A DNA stretch of 64,000 bases from Myxococcus eversor (GTDB lineage: Bacteria > Myxococcota > Myxococcia > Myxococcales > Myxococcaceae), in the NCBI RefSeq assembly GCF_010894455.1, contig NZ_JAAIXY010000003.1, positions 124,001 to 188,000 of the forward strand. The letters are read 5' to 3'. Each line of letters starts with the position of its first letter. The first letter of the stretch is position 1. Positions 43,238 to 53,300 of this stretch are shown piece by piece. The translations under genes were made by a program, and so were the position numbers. The notes below the pieces were generated by a model. It made no database searches. It worked only from the letters and a program-made list of their open reading frames with translations, and was not told the origin of the DNA.

Positions 43238-45012
43238 GAGACCGCCGGATGAATCGCTGGGTGGCCCTCGCGCTGGCCCTGGGACTGGGCGTGGCAACGC
43301 CCGCCGTCGCGCAGCAGGAGTCCTCCCTCAAGGACGAGGTGAAGACGCGCCTGGGCCAGGTGGAGCAGGGCCTGGACGACTGGGACGTGCCCGGCGCCAG
43401 GCGCGAGCTGGCCGCGGTGGAGCAGCTCATCCCCTCCGACGTGGAGCCCTTGAAGTACTACCAGGGCCGCGTGGCCTTCGAGGAGGGCCGCTACGACGAC
43501 GCAGTGGGGCTGCTCGAAGGCGCCAACATCGAGGACAAGCCGGGCAGCTACCTGCGGCTGGCCAAGGACACTCGCGACATCGTCAAGAGCCACGAGCGCG
43601 CGGAGAGCGAGCACTTCATCTTCTTCTACCCGAAGGGCAAGGAAGCGGTGCTGGTGCCCTACGCGCTGGAGACGCTGGAGGCCATCCACCGGGCCATGGC
43701 GGAGGACCTGGGCTGGACGCCGCCGGGCGGGAAGATTCGCGTCGAGGTGGTGAACAACGCGCGCGAGCTGTCCAAGGTGAGCACGCTCACCGAGAAGCAG
43801 ATTCGCACCACCGGCACCATCGCCATCTGCAAGTTCAACAAGCTGATGGTGACCAGCCCCAAGGCCGTGGCGCAGGGCTACGACTGGCAGGACACGCTGG
43901 CGCACGAGTACATCCACCTCGTCGTCAGTCAGATGAGCCGCAACACGGTGCCCATCTGGCTGCACGAGGGCATGGCCAAGTTCCTGGAGTCGCGCTGGCG
44001 CGGCAAGGCGGGCCTGGCGATGACGCCGTCCACGCAGGCGCTCCTGGGCAAGCGCGTGAAGGCGGACACGCTCATCCCGTTCGAGAAGATGCACCCGTCC
44101 ATCGCGCTGTTGCCCACCGCGGAGGACGCGGCCACCGCCTTCGCCGAGGTGTTCTACGCCATCGACTACGTGCACCAGACGAAGGGCTCGGCGGGGCTGC
44201 GCGCCGTGGTGCGCGAGTTGAAGGCCGGGCAGACGGACAGGAAAGCAGTGGAGGCTGCCACGGGCATGCCCTTCGCCCTGTTCGAGAAGACGTGGCTGGC
44301 GCACATCAAGAAGCAGCCCTTCCCCTCGGAGCTGGTGCCGCGCGACGACCGCGTGGTGCTGAAGGAGGACGCCAAGAACAAGGGGAAGGAGGACGGCGAG
44401 AAGAAGGGCCGTGAAATCTCCTTCGGCGACTTCAACGAGGTGGCGGAGGTGCCCGCGCGCAAGTTCGCGCACCTGGGTGAGCTGTTGCGCGAGCGCAACC
44501 GCGTGAAGGCGGCCGCCGAGGAGTACGCCAAGGCGCACAAGCTGGTGGGCGACAAGTACGAGTCCGTCTCCAACAAGTACGCGCTGGCGCTCCTGGAGCT
44601 CAAGCGCCTGGACGAGGCGGAGTCCGTGCTGCGCGGCAGCCTGCGCGTGCACCCGGGTTCGCCCGCCACCAACGTGCACCTGGGCCGCATCCTCCTGCAC
44701 CGCAAGGACTACCCGAAGTCGAAGACGGCCTACCTGGAGGCGCTCGCGTCGGACCCGTTCGACCCCGAAATCCACGTGGCGCTGACGCGCATCCACGGCG
44801 CGCTCGGTGAGACGGCGCTGGCGACTCGCGCGAAGACGGCGACGGCGGTGCTCACCGGCCTGGAGCCCGCGGAGGTCGACAAGCTGGCCCAGCAGTTCCT
44901 GCGCGAAGAGGGCGAGCTGTCGGAGACCAACGTCCCCGCCACGGGAGGCGCTCCAGCCAAATCCGCCACGCCGGCGACACCCGCCTCGGGGCCGACGGAC
45001 GCGGGGCGCTGA
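43234..45012 (+). CDS. Secreted gluzincin-type metallopeptidase with TPR repeats
   Basis: A 592-residue exported protein. After the signal peptide (WVALALALGLGVATPAVA) come TPR-like repeats, then a peptidase-MA-like zinc domain with LAHEYIHLVV (HExxH) near residues 216-225 and the third ligand Glu in WLHEGMAKFLE. C-terminal TPR units follow (AEEYAKAHKLVGDKYESVS, NVHLGRILLHRKDYPKSK). The GTG at 43234 overlaps the DUF4175 stop; the ATG at 43249 (MNRWVAL) is also possible. Pairing with the DUF4175 coiled-coil protein suggests a joint envelope task, perhaps maturation or quality control, but no substrate is known. Confidence 0.83.
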   Translation: MRDRRMNRWVALALALGLGVATPAVAQQESSLKDEVKTRLGQVEQGLDDWDVPGARRELAAVEQLIPSDVEPLKYYQGRVAFEEGRYDDAVGLLEGANIEDKPGSYLRLAKDTRDIVKSHERAESEHFIFFYPKGKEAVLVPYALETLEAIHRAMAEDLGWTPPGGKIRVEVVNNARELSKVSTLTEKQIRTTGTIAICKFNKLMVTSPKAVAQGYDWQDTLAHEYIHLVVSQMSRNTVPIWLHEGMAKFLESRWRGKAGLAMTPSTQALLGKRVKADTLIPFEKMHPSIALLPTAEDAATAFAEVFYAIDYVHQTKGSAGLRAVVRELKAGQTDRKAVEAATGMPFALFEKTWLAHIKKQPFPSELVPRDDRVVLKEDAKNKGKEDGEKKGREISFGDFNEVAEVPARKFAHLGELLRERNRVKAAAEEYAKAHKLVGDKYESVSNKYALALLELKRLDEAESVLRGSLRVHPGSPATNVHLGRILLHRKDYPKSKTAYLEALASDPFDPEIHVALTRIHGALGETALATRAKTATAVLTGLEPAEVDKLAQQFLREEGELSETNVPATGGAPAKSATPATPASGPTDAGR

Positions 45013-45100
45013 GGCCCGACAGCAAGCCGCCAGCCGAGGCCCTGCCCGCCACTGAAGCCTGACGCCCTCCGTGCCCAGGTTCAGCCGGGGAGGCGTCGTC

Positions 45101-45538
45101 ATGGACATCCGGCCGCTCGTCTCGCTGTCCGCCCGGCTGATGGAAGGCGCGGGTGTCAGTGCCATGGTGCTGGGCGCCCTGCTCGCGCTCGCCGCGCTGT
45201 TGTTCCGACGCCAGGAGCTGTCAGCCGGTGAGGCCTACCGCCGCTTCCGACTGAACCTGGGCCGCGCCATCCTGCTCGGCCTCGAGTTCCTCGTCGCCGC
45301 GGACATCCTGCGCACCGTGAGCAACGAGCCCACCCTGCGTGACGTCCTGGTGCTGGGCCTCATCGTCCTGGTCCGGACCTTCCTCAGCTTCACCCTGACA
45401 GTGGAGCTGGAGGGCCGCTGGCCGTGGCAGCCCGAGCGCGAGCACCGTGCGTCCTCTCCGCCGCGCCCGCCTCCACCGCCGGTGCGTCCGGCCCGGGTGG
45501 TTCGCACACGGCCCACGGGACAAGCCGCTCGACATTGA
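45101..45538 (+). CDS. DUF1622 membrane protein
   Basis: A 145-residue protein with three hydrophobic segments. FRLNLGRAILLGLEFLVAADI and IRTV-like DILRTVSNEPTLRD, then LGLIVLVRTFLSFTLTVELEG, match the short DUF1622 family of predicted inner-membrane proteins. The ATG at 45101 has GGGGAGG upstream; the in-frame ATG at 45071 lacks one. The C-terminal 30 residues are Pro/Arg-rich and cytosolic. Function unknown. Confidence 0.83.
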   Translation: MDIRPLVSLSARLMEGAGVSAMVLGALLALAALLFRRQELSAGEAYRRFRLNLGRAILLGLEFLVAADILRTVSNEPTLRDVLVLGLIVLVRTFLSFTLTVELEGRWPWQPEREHRASSPPRPPPPPVRPARVVRTRPTGQAARH

Positions 45539-45589
45539 GCGTGAAGGGCTATTTCCCGAAGCGGACCGGGTGCGCTAGGACACCGCCCC

Positions 45590-45868
45590 ATGTCCATCCG
45601 AAACATCGCAGTGACGACCCTCCTGGCGCTCAGCGCGGTGCTCACCGGCTGCTCCAGCAACGCCGACACCATCTGTGACCATCGCAAGGAGTGCTTCGAC
45701 TCCAAACTCGACACGGGGAAGTGCGCGGACACCATCAACGACTGGGTGGATGACCGCGACTCCGAGGACCGCAAGGACGCCGTGGCGGAGTGTGCCGACT
45801 GCGCCGCCGACAAGAGCTGCTCCGAGTACCTGGAGCACTGCATCGACGAGTGTTTCGTCGTTCCCTGA
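45590..45868 (+). CDS. Small Cys-rich lipoprotein
   Basis: A 92-residue lipoprotein with a clean signal peptide and lipobox (LLALSAVLTGCSSN). The mature 70 residues hold eight or nine further cysteines in pairs such as CDHRKECFDSKLDTGKC and CADCAADKSC, so it is probably a disulfide-rich surface domain. Similar small Cys-rich lipoproteins are frequent in myxobacteria; none has a known role that I can assign. It is followed by a strong hairpin shared with the convergent S9 peptidase gene. Confidence 0.8.
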   Translation: MSIRNIAVTTLLALSAVLTGCSSNADTICDHRKECFDSKLDTGKCADTINDWVDDRDSEDRKDAVAECADCAADKSCSEYLEHCIDECFVVP

Positions 45869-45878
45869 AGAGAAGCCG

Positions 45879-45909
45879 CCGGGGCCCGCTCGCGTGACGC
45901 GGGCCCCGG
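45879..45909. terminator. Bidirectional terminator hairpin
   Basis: CCGGGGCCCGC (45879-45889) and GCGGGCCCCGG (45899-45909) make a perfect 11-bp stem with a 9-nt loop. It lies between the convergent ends of the Cys-rich lipoprotein and the S9 peptidase genes and could serve both. A short T-rich stretch follows on the plus side. Confidence 0.65.
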
Positions 45910-45925
45910 GGTGTTGTTCAGCTCG

Positions 45926-47959
45926 CTAGTTGCGCGTCCACTGGTCCAGCCAGGCCAGGACCTCGTCGTGCCACTGGATGCTGTTGGCGGGGCGCAGGAC
46001 CCAGTGGTTCTCCTCCGGGAAGTACAGCAGCTTGGAGGGGATGCCCTTGCGCTGGAGCGCGGTGAAGGTGCCCAGGCCCTGCGTCTCCACGACGCGGAAG
46101 TCCTGGCCGCCGTGCACCACCATCATCGGCGTCTTCCACTTCGCCACGTGGTTGATGGGGCTGTGCTTGCCGTAGCCGTCCGGGTTCTCCCACGGCGTGC
46201 CCTTGTGCTCCCACTCCGGGAACCACAGCTCCTCGGTGTCGAAGTAGCCCATGCGCTCGTCGAGGATGCCGTCGTGGTTCACGAGGCACTTGAAGCCGTC
46301 CGGCCAGTTGCCGGCAATCCAGTTGATCATGTACCCGCCGTAGCTCGCGCCCAGCGCGCACTTCTTCTCCTTGGAGATGAAGGGGTAGCGCTGCAGCGCG
46401 GCGGCCAGGCCCTTCTGCAAATCCTCCAGCGGCTTGCCGCCCCAGTCGTCGGTGATGGAGTCGGTGAAGGCCTGCCCGTAGCCGGTGGAGCCGTGGAAGT
46501 CGACCATGACGGCCACGTAGCCTCGGCCCGCGTAGACCTGCGGGTTCCACCGGTAATGGAAGTGATTGCCGAAGGAGCCCTGCGGTCCGCCGTGGATGAG
46601 GAAGGCCAGCGGGTACTGGCGCTTCGGGTCGAAGTCCACCGGCTTCACCACGTAGGCGCGCACCGTCTCGCTGTTCCAGCCGGGGAACTCGAACTGCTCG
46701 AAGCCGCCGAAGCGGATGCGCGCGAGCGCCTCCTGGTTCACCTGGGTGATTTGCTTGGAGGTGCCGTCCGTGTTGAGGACGTGCAGGTCCGCGGGCGAGT
46801 CCAGGTCGTCATGCACGTAGACCAGCGTGCCGCCAGCGGCGGGCTGGGGCGAGTCGTCCGTGCCGTCCTTGGTGAGCTGGCGCGCCTGACCGCTGGCGAC
46901 GTCGAGCGCGAACAGGGGCACCTGACCGATGTGGCCCGCGGCCGTGTACAGCGTCTTGCTGTCCGGGCTCCACGCGAGCGAGCCGGCGGAGCGGTCCCAG
47001 TCCTCGGCGAGCACTCGCTCCTGGCCACCCGGCCACGTGCGCAGGATGACGCGGTAGCGGTCCGCCTCGAAGCCCGGACGGGCCATGGCGAGGTACGCGA
47101 GCGTCTTGCCGTCGGGGCTGAAGACGGGGCTGGTGTCCGTCGCGCGGTTCTTGTCGGTGAGCTTGCGCGGCCTGGCCTTGCCGTCGACCGGAGCCACGAA
47201 GAGGTCCATGTCCGTGGACCAGGACTCGGTGCGGCCCACGTCGCGCGCGGTGAAGACGACGCTCTTGCCGTCGGGGGTGAAGGTGTACTCCTCCGGGCCT
47301 CCGAAGGGCTTGGAGGGGCTGTCCGCGTCCATGCCCTTCATCACGTCCACGGGCGTGCCGCCGGCCACGGGGACGACGAACACGTGTGAGCGCTTGCCGT
47401 CCTTCCACGAGTCCCAGTGACGGGCGAAGAGCTTGTCGTAGGTGCGGCCGGTGGCCTTGCGCTTGGAGCGCTCCGTCTCGCGCTGGGTGTTGCACTCCAG
47501 GCCGGAGGCGCAGTCGGGGAACACGTCCATGGAGACGGCGAGGCGCGTGCCGTCGGGGGACAGGCGGAAGGAGCCCACGTCCAGGGGGAGCTTCGTCACC
47601 GGGAGGGGCTCGCCGCCGTCGACGGGCAGGCGCCACACCTGCGAGGAGCCGCCGCGCGAGGAGAGGAAGAAGAGGCTCTTGCCGTCCGGGGCCCAGGTGG
47701 GGTCGGAGTCCGAGTCGGGGTGGGAGGTGAGCTGACGCGAGCCGCTCCCGTCCAGGTTGACGAGCCACAAGTCATTGCGGCCCTTGTTGGCTTCCAGGTC
47801 GGTGGTGCGCAGGACGTAGGCGACCTGTCTTCCGTCCGGCGAGACGCGCGGGTTGCTCAGCCGGCGCATCGAAATCATGTCGTGGTGGGTGAACGGTTGG
47901 GGCCGGGCGGGCGCCGGAGAGGCGGCGATGGCCAGGGCCGCGACAAGCGACAGCGACAA
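45926..47959 (-). CDS. Secreted S9-family (prolyl oligopeptidase-type) peptidase
   Basis: A 677-residue serine peptidase. A signal peptide is followed by an N-terminal beta-propeller with WD40-like/TolB-like repeats (SPDGRQVAYVL, DPTWAPDGKSLFFLSSRGG), then the alpha/beta-hydrolase domain. The triad is visible: Ser539 in GASYGGYM, Asp620 in HGGQDFRV and His652 in EENHWVL. The oxyanion-side HGGPQGSF is also present. This layout fits dipeptidyl or acylaminoacyl peptidases. It is a single gene facing a terminator shared with the lipoprotein gene. Confidence 0.93.
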   Translation of the reverse strand: MSLSLVAALAIAASPAPARPQPFTHHDMISMRRLSNPRVSPDGRQVAYVLRTTDLEANKGRNDLWLVNLDGSGSRQLTSHPDSDSDPTWAPDGKSLFFLSSRGGSSQVWRLPVDGGEPLPVTKLPLDVGSFRLSPDGTRLAVSMDVFPDCASGLECNTQRETERSKRKATGRTYDKLFARHWDSWKDGKRSHVFVVPVAGGTPVDVMKGMDADSPSKPFGGPEEYTFTPDGKSVVFTARDVGRTESWSTDMDLFVAPVDGKARPRKLTDKNRATDTSPVFSPDGKTLAYLAMARPGFEADRYRVILRTWPGGQERVLAEDWDRSAGSLAWSPDSKTLYTAAGHIGQVPLFALDVASGQARQLTKDGTDDSPQPAAGGTLVYVHDDLDSPADLHVLNTDGTSKQITQVNQEALARIRFGGFEQFEFPGWNSETVRAYVVKPVDFDPKRQYPLAFLIHGGPQGSFGNHFHYRWNPQVYAGRGYVAVMVDFHGSTGYGQAFTDSITDDWGGKPLEDLQKGLAAALQRYPFISKEKKCALGASYGGYMINWIAGNWPDGFKCLVNHDGILDERMGYFDTEELWFPEWEHKGTPWENPDGYGKHSPINHVAKWKTPMMVVHGGQDFRVVETQGLGTFTALQRKGIPSKLLYFPEENHWVLRPANSIQWHDEVLAWLDQWTRN

Positions 47960-48117
47960 GGTGTCCTCCTGGGGTGGACCCAGGCGCTGGCCTCCAGGCG
48001 AGCGCTCGGGTTGGGGGCATTCGGGGGTGGACCGTGCCCGCTCCTCTGGACGCTGTCCACCGTCGTGGAAGCACGGAAGCCATGACGTGACGCGCCACTC
48101 CGGTTAGTGAGAGGGGC

Positions 48118-48738
48118 ATGAGCGAGCCCGTCACTGTCCGCGTCTGGTCCGACTTCGTCTGTCCCTGGTGTTACGTCGGCCTGCAGGAAGTCAAAAAGCT
48201 GAGCCGGGAGTACGACATCCAGGTGGACTGGCGTCCGTTCTTCCTGCGTCCGGAGACACCGCCGGAGGGGCTGCCCCTGCCCGCGCACATCCGCGAGAAG
48301 ATGAAGGACCCCAACAACCCGTTGAAGGTGCGCGCGGCACAGGAGGGTCTGACGATGGTGGACCGGGACGTCATCCCGTCCACGCGGCGGGCGCACCAGG
48401 CGACCGAGTACGCGCGAACCCAGGGCAAGCTGGAGCCGTACCACGCGGCCCTGCTGCGACGTTACTGGAGCGAGGGACAGGACCTCTGGGCGTGGGAGAC
48501 GCTGCGCGGCGCGGCGACGGAGGTGGGCCTGGAGCCGGACGCGCTCCAGCAGGCCGTGGAGGGCGGACACTTCGAGAAGGTGGTGGACGACGCGGTGGGG
48601 GAGGCGCGGGAGATGGGCGTCAGCGCGGTGCCGACGTTCGTGGTGGGAGACCGCTTCGGCATCCAGGGCGCGCAGGACATCGCCGTGTTCCGTCAGGCGA
48701 TGGAGCGGCTGGGCGCGAAGCCTCGCTCGGCGACCTGA
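48118..48738 (+). CDS. DsbA-family (FrnE-like) thiol oxidoreductase
   Basis: A 206-residue cytosolic DsbA-fold protein with no signal peptide. It starts TVRVWSDFVCPWCYVGLQEV with the redox pair CPWC, followed by the helical insertion and the cis-Pro loop AVPTFVVGDRFGIQGAQ. FrnE-like proteins act in disulfide exchange, oxidative-stress tolerance or polyketide isomerisation. It is transcribed away from the S9 peptidase gene and converges on the FliB-like gene. Confidence 0.92.
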   Translation: MSEPVTVRVWSDFVCPWCYVGLQEVKKLSREYDIQVDWRPFFLRPETPPEGLPLPAHIREKMKDPNNPLKVRAAQEGLTMVDRDVIPSTRRAHQATEYARTQGKLEPYHAALLRRYWSEGQDLWAWETLRGAATEVGLEPDALQQAVEGGHFEKVVDDAVGEAREMGVSAVPTFVVGDRFGIQGAQDIAVFRQAMERLGAKPRSAT

Positions 48739-48817
48739 GCGCGCGAAAGCTCACGCGGCTGTCATCACGCTGAAGGTCGGCCGCGCGTGGAGCCGCGTGC
48801 GGCGACCTCGGCGCGGC

Positions 48818-50092
48818 TCAGAGCCCCTGGAGGAGCACCAACATCCGGGGCAGTGATTCCGGCCCCGCGCCGCCCGAGAGTCCCTGGGCGAGCGCGTGCA
48901 GCTCGGAAGACTGTTCGAGGTGCTTCGCGCTGAGCTGGAAGCACTCCACCGCCGCCGCGTCGAGCAGGGCGCGAGCCTCCTCCGTGGGCTGGAGGTCTTC
49001 GCGCTCGCACAGCGCCACCACCGTTGGATGGCCGAACAGCGCCCAGCGCAGCACCGCCGCGCGCAGCGCCAGCTTGAAGACGTAGTCGAGCACCGACGGC
49101 GCATCGGTGAACGGATGGCGCAGCCAGTGGTTCATCGCGTGGTGCCGGAAGTACTGCTCCACGCGCTCGCCCAGCACCGGCTCCAGCCGAGCCCTGCGCT
49201 CCCCATAGCGAGCCCAGACCTCCTCAGGCAAGGCCTGCGGGCCGCCGTAGGACGCCAACACCGCGCGAGCCCATCCCGCGAACCGCTCACTCCCGACCGC
49301 GCCCAGACGTGCCCGTAACACCGTGCCGCAGATGCCCGCCCACGGACCTCCAGGCAGTGACACTCCGGAGACCGCCACATGCAGCGCGGCCAGCGTCTCC
49401 GGCACCTCGAACGTGGCGAGCGTCCGGGTCAGAAACTCCTCCGCACCCTCCTCCCGGAACACCTCGGTGCCCCGGAAGTAGAAGGACCCCAGTCGCCGCG
49501 CCAGCTCACCCAACATGAACAGCCGCGAGGCGAACGGAAACTCGCGCCGCTCCAGGATGCCAAGCGCCACATCACGCACCCGCGCGGCGTGCACCATCCA
49601 CGCATCCTCGCCCTCCAGCGCACGCGCAACCTCCGGCCGCGCCACGAGCGAGGTGTCCACCGCCACCTGCTCCAGCGCATCCTCCGCGAGCAGGCACAGG
49701 CGCACCACCTCCGGACAACCGAACGAGCCCGTCACCTCCAGCCGCCCTGCCCTGCGCGTGGCGACGCGCGGAAACATCGCGCACGCATCCGGCAACGCGA
49801 CCTCTCCATACTTCCGATGCAGCGAGCACAGCTTGCGCTCGTCGAGGAAGGAGCAGTTCCCATCCTCGCGTTTGGTGACATACGCGGCCTCGGCTCCCGT
49901 GCCGCTGCCCGCGTCTTTCACCACGAGTTCCTCCACTCGCGCCGCATCGGGGCCACCAGCCACCAGGCCACGAAGGATGCTCCAGCGCGACTCACTCACC
50001 GGCACGACGAGCCCCGCGCAGCAGGTGTCCTCGCACGCCTCCGCGAGGCACTGGAAGCGCGTCAGGTACCGAGGCGCTGAGACAACCGACAT
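48818..50092 (-). CDS. FliB-like lysine-N-methylase family protein
   Basis: A 424-residue protein of the FliB (flagellin lysine-N-methylase) family. The N-terminal Cys cluster YLTRFQCLAEACEDTCCAGL is followed by DGNCSFLDERKLCSLH and DACAMFPRV, then FGCPEVVRLCL; these cysteines probably hold a metal or iron-sulfur cluster. ATG 50092 is chosen because family homology starts at MSVVSAPRYLTRF and GGGGGCTCC precedes it; a longer frame overlaps the zinc-finger gene. Fruiting myxobacteria move by gliding and type IV pili and have no flagellin, so the substrate must differ. It is 13 bp after the small zinc-finger gene, which suggests cotranscription. Confidence 0.8.
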   Translation of the reverse strand: MSVVSAPRYLTRFQCLAEACEDTCCAGLVVPVSESRWSILRGLVAGGPDAARVEELVVKDAGSGTGAEAAYVTKREDGNCSFLDERKLCSLHRKYGEVALPDACAMFPRVATRRAGRLEVTGSFGCPEVVRLCLLAEDALEQVAVDTSLVARPEVARALEGEDAWMVHAARVRDVALGILERREFPFASRLFMLGELARRLGSFYFRGTEVFREEGAEEFLTRTLATFEVPETLAALHVAVSGVSLPGGPWAGICGTVLRARLGAVGSERFAGWARAVLASYGGPQALPEEVWARYGERRARLEPVLGERVEQYFRHHAMNHWLRHPFTDAPSVLDYVFKLALRAAVLRWALFGHPTVVALCEREDLQPTEEARALLDAAAVECFQLSAKHLEQSSELHALAQGLSGGAGPESLPRMLVLLQGL

Positions 50093-50105
50093 GGAGCCCC
50101 CGAGG

Positions 50106-50318
50106 TCACGCGTCGTCCGAGCCACCGTGGAGCGTGGTGGGTTTCCCCTTCGGAGTCGAGCCGGCGGAGAAGGCCTGCCGGTCCAGCTCCGCGAACAGTC
50201 GCACCACACAGGGGTCGCAGATGGCGGCGCCAGCGCTGCCCTGTTGCAGTCGGCCCGCTTGAGGCTCGGCGGTGCCACAGAAGGAGCAGCGCCGCCGGGG
50301 AGGAGTGTGCTGGCTCAC
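50106..50318 (-). CDS. Stand-alone ClpX-type zinc-finger protein
   Basis: A 70-residue protein. RRCSFCGTAEPQAGRL...ICDPCVVRLFAELD supplies a C4 zinc finger (CxxC-x18-CxxC) like the N-terminal domain of ClpX, but no AAA+ domain follows. In ClpX this domain binds substrates and adaptors. Alone it could be an adaptor for proteolysis or a small nucleic-acid or protein-binding module. It lies between the PilZ-Hsp70 and FliB-like genes on the same strand, with gaps of 33 and 13 bp, so the three probably share a transcript. Confidence 0.78.
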   Translation of the reverse strand: MSQHTPPRRRCSFCGTAEPQAGRLQQGSAGAAICDPCVVRLFAELDRQAFSAGSTPKGKPTTLHGGSDDA

Positions 50319-50351
50319 GACGTACCGTCCTTTCGTCCCTCGGCGTGCCCG

Positions 50352-53300
50352 CTACTTGCGGCCCAGCGCTTTCTTCACGAAGCCCCAGAAACCACCCGCG
50401 CGCTCCTTCAGGTCCGCGCCACGGCGCTCCTCGGCGGCCTTCACCGACTCCTTGCTCACCTGGAGCTGCTTCTGGAGTTCCTCCGGTGAGTAGCGCGTGG
50501 CCAGCGTGGCCTTCACTTCCTTGCGCGTGGAGTACTCGCGCGCCTCGACGTGCAGCACGCACTCCGAATCGAGCTTGATGGTGACGGCGACGCGCACCGA
50601 GCCCTTCGGTCCTCGAGGCAGTCCCTCGATGCGCACCGTGCCCAGGTACTCGTTGGCGGAGATGTGGTTGTCCTCGCCCTGGAAGATGGACAGCTCCAGC
50701 GACTCCTCGTTGTCCTTCGTCGTGTTGAGGGCGAAGGAGCGCTGGGCGGGCAGCGGGCTGTTGCGCTCGATGACGCGCTTGAAGGCACCACCGGGCATGG
50801 CCACGCCCACCGTCATCGGCAGCACGTCGATGAGCACCACGCTGCTCACCTTGTCCACCGAGCCCGAGTAGAGCGCCGCGCCCAGCGCGACGGCCTCGTC
50901 CGCGTTGACGCTCGCCTGCGGGCCCTTGCCGAACAGGCCCTTGAGCTTCTCGCGCACCAGGGGCATGCGGCTCATGCCGCCCACGAGGATGATGTCGTCC
51001 ACCTCGCTGGCCTTCAGCTTCGCGTCCAGCAGCACGTCACGCACCACGTCCACGGTGCGGCTGAGCAGCGGGTCGCAAATCTTCTCCAGCTCCTGCCGGG
51101 TCATCACGACGCGCAAGTCCCTGGGGCGCCCGTCGTTGTCCATCATCAGCATCGGGATGTGGACCTCGAAGGTGGCGCGCTCGGAGAGGGCCATCTTCGC
51201 GCGCTCGGCGGCGTCGCTGACGCGCGACAGGGCGATGCCGTCGCCGTTGAACGCCATGCCCTCCTTCTCCTGGAAGCGCTGGAGGAGGAAGTCGACGATG
51301 AGGTTGTCGAAGTCGATACCGCCCAGGAAGATGTCTCCGCCGGTGCCGAGCACCTCGAAGACGTTCTTCTCGATTTTGAGGATGGTGGCGTCGAAGGTAC
51401 CGCCGCCCAGGTCGTAGACGAGGACTTTCTTGTTCAGCTCGCGGTTGAGGCCGTATGCGAGCGCCGCGGAGGTGGGCTCGTTGAGGATGCGCTCCACCTT
51501 GAGGCCCGCGAGGATGCCGGACTTGCGCACGGCCTCGCGCTGCGGCTCGGAGTAGTACGCGGGCACCGTCACCACCGCGCGCTCCACCTTCTGGTTGAGG
51601 TGGGCCTCCGCCATCTCCTTGCACTCGCGGAGGATGATGGCCTGCACCTCTTCGAGCGACAGCACGCTGTCCGCCAGTCGCACGGCGGCGCGGCCGGCGG
51701 CGTCGGGGACGATTTCGTAGTGGAAGCGCTCGCGGACCTGGTTCACCACGGCGCTGTCGTAGGGACGCCCCACCAGTCGCTTCGCGCCGTAGATGGTGTG
51801 CTGCGGGCGCAACACGAGCTGGTTCTTCGCGCGGTGGCTGACGAGCAGCTTGTTCTGCGCGTTGAGCGAGATGACCGACGGAATCGTGTTGTAGCCCTCG
51901 CGCGAGCGAAGGACCGTGGGACGCCCGTTGGACAGCAGCGCCACGCACGAGTTCGTGGTGCCCAGGTCGATGCCGATGACAGGGCCCGTGCCCACGATTT
52001 GCGCGGGCGGCGGCGGAAGAAAGACTGTCTTCGGCAGGCCCCGCTCATCGAGCGGAGGCGCGGCGAGCGGCGTCGCGGGCTTCGCGGCCGTCGGAGAGAG
52101 CAGCGTGGGAGTGCCCACTGGCTCGGGAGGCTTGGGGGCCTCGCGGCGCACGTTGGGCAGCGCCTGCGCCGGAGGAGGCGGTGCCACGGGAGCCGGAGGA
52201 GGCTGGAACGCGGGCGGCGCGGGTGGAGGCTGGAACGCGGCGGGCGGCGGTGGCGGCCGGGCCGACGGCGGCGGCGCGGGCATCCGCGGCGCGGCGACTC
52301 CCGGAGAGGGGCCCCCGCTCATCTCCGACAGGTCCAGGTCGAACTCGAAGCTGCCACCCGCCGGTCGAGTCGCGGACGGAGGAGGCGGCGGCGAGGTCCG
52401 CGTCGGAGGCGGCGCCGAAGGAGGCATCTCCTCCACGGCCTCGCTGAAATCCAGGTCGAACTCGAGGCTCCCACCGCTCGGCTTGGAGGCGGCGGGCGGG
52501 GGCGCGGCCGGGCGCGGAGGCGCGACAGGGCGCGGCGGTGGCGCGGGAGGAACCTCCTCCACGGCCTCGCTGAAGTCCAAATCGAACTCGAAGGCGCCCC
52601 CGCTCGGCTTGGCGGCGGGAGGCGGCGGCGCGGCGGGACGCGCGGGCGCGGTGACGGGGCGTACCGAAGGCGCGGAAGGTGTCTCCTCCACGGCCTCACT
52701 GAAGTCCAAATCGAATTCGAAGGCGCCACCGCTCGGCTTGGCGGCAGCGGCGGGAGGAGGAGGCGGCGCGGCGGGGCGCGCGGGAGCGGTGACGGGACGC
52801 ACGGGGGGCGCGGGAGGGGGCTCCTCCATCGCCTCGCTGAGGTCCAGGTCGAACTCCAGCGGTCCACTGGCGCGCGGCGGCGCCACGCGTGGAGCGGGAG
52901 GAGGAGGCGCCAGTGCCTCCTCGGACATATCCATGTCGAACTCGAGCGGCCCGCTGGAGCCCGCGGACGAGTCATCTTCCACCGTGATGCCGACCTCGAT
53001 GGGAGGTGCTTCGTCGAGGCTCACGGGTTCATCGAGCACCTCGCCGAGCGCCAGCGGCGCGTCCGCGAGTCCGGTCTCCAGGTCGAAGTCGAACCCGGGC
53101 AGCGGCTCGTCACCGGGGAGCGAGACAGGCGGCGGCGTGCTCGCGATGAGCTCGTCGAGCGGGATGTCCACGTCGCTCTCCGCCGAAGCGGGGGGCGGCG
53201 AGAAGTCGAAGGACTCATCCGCCAGGGACGGCGGCGAGAAGTCGAAGGGCTCATCGAGCGTGGGAGACGGCGGCGCCTCGATGTCGTCGAAGAGCGAGTC

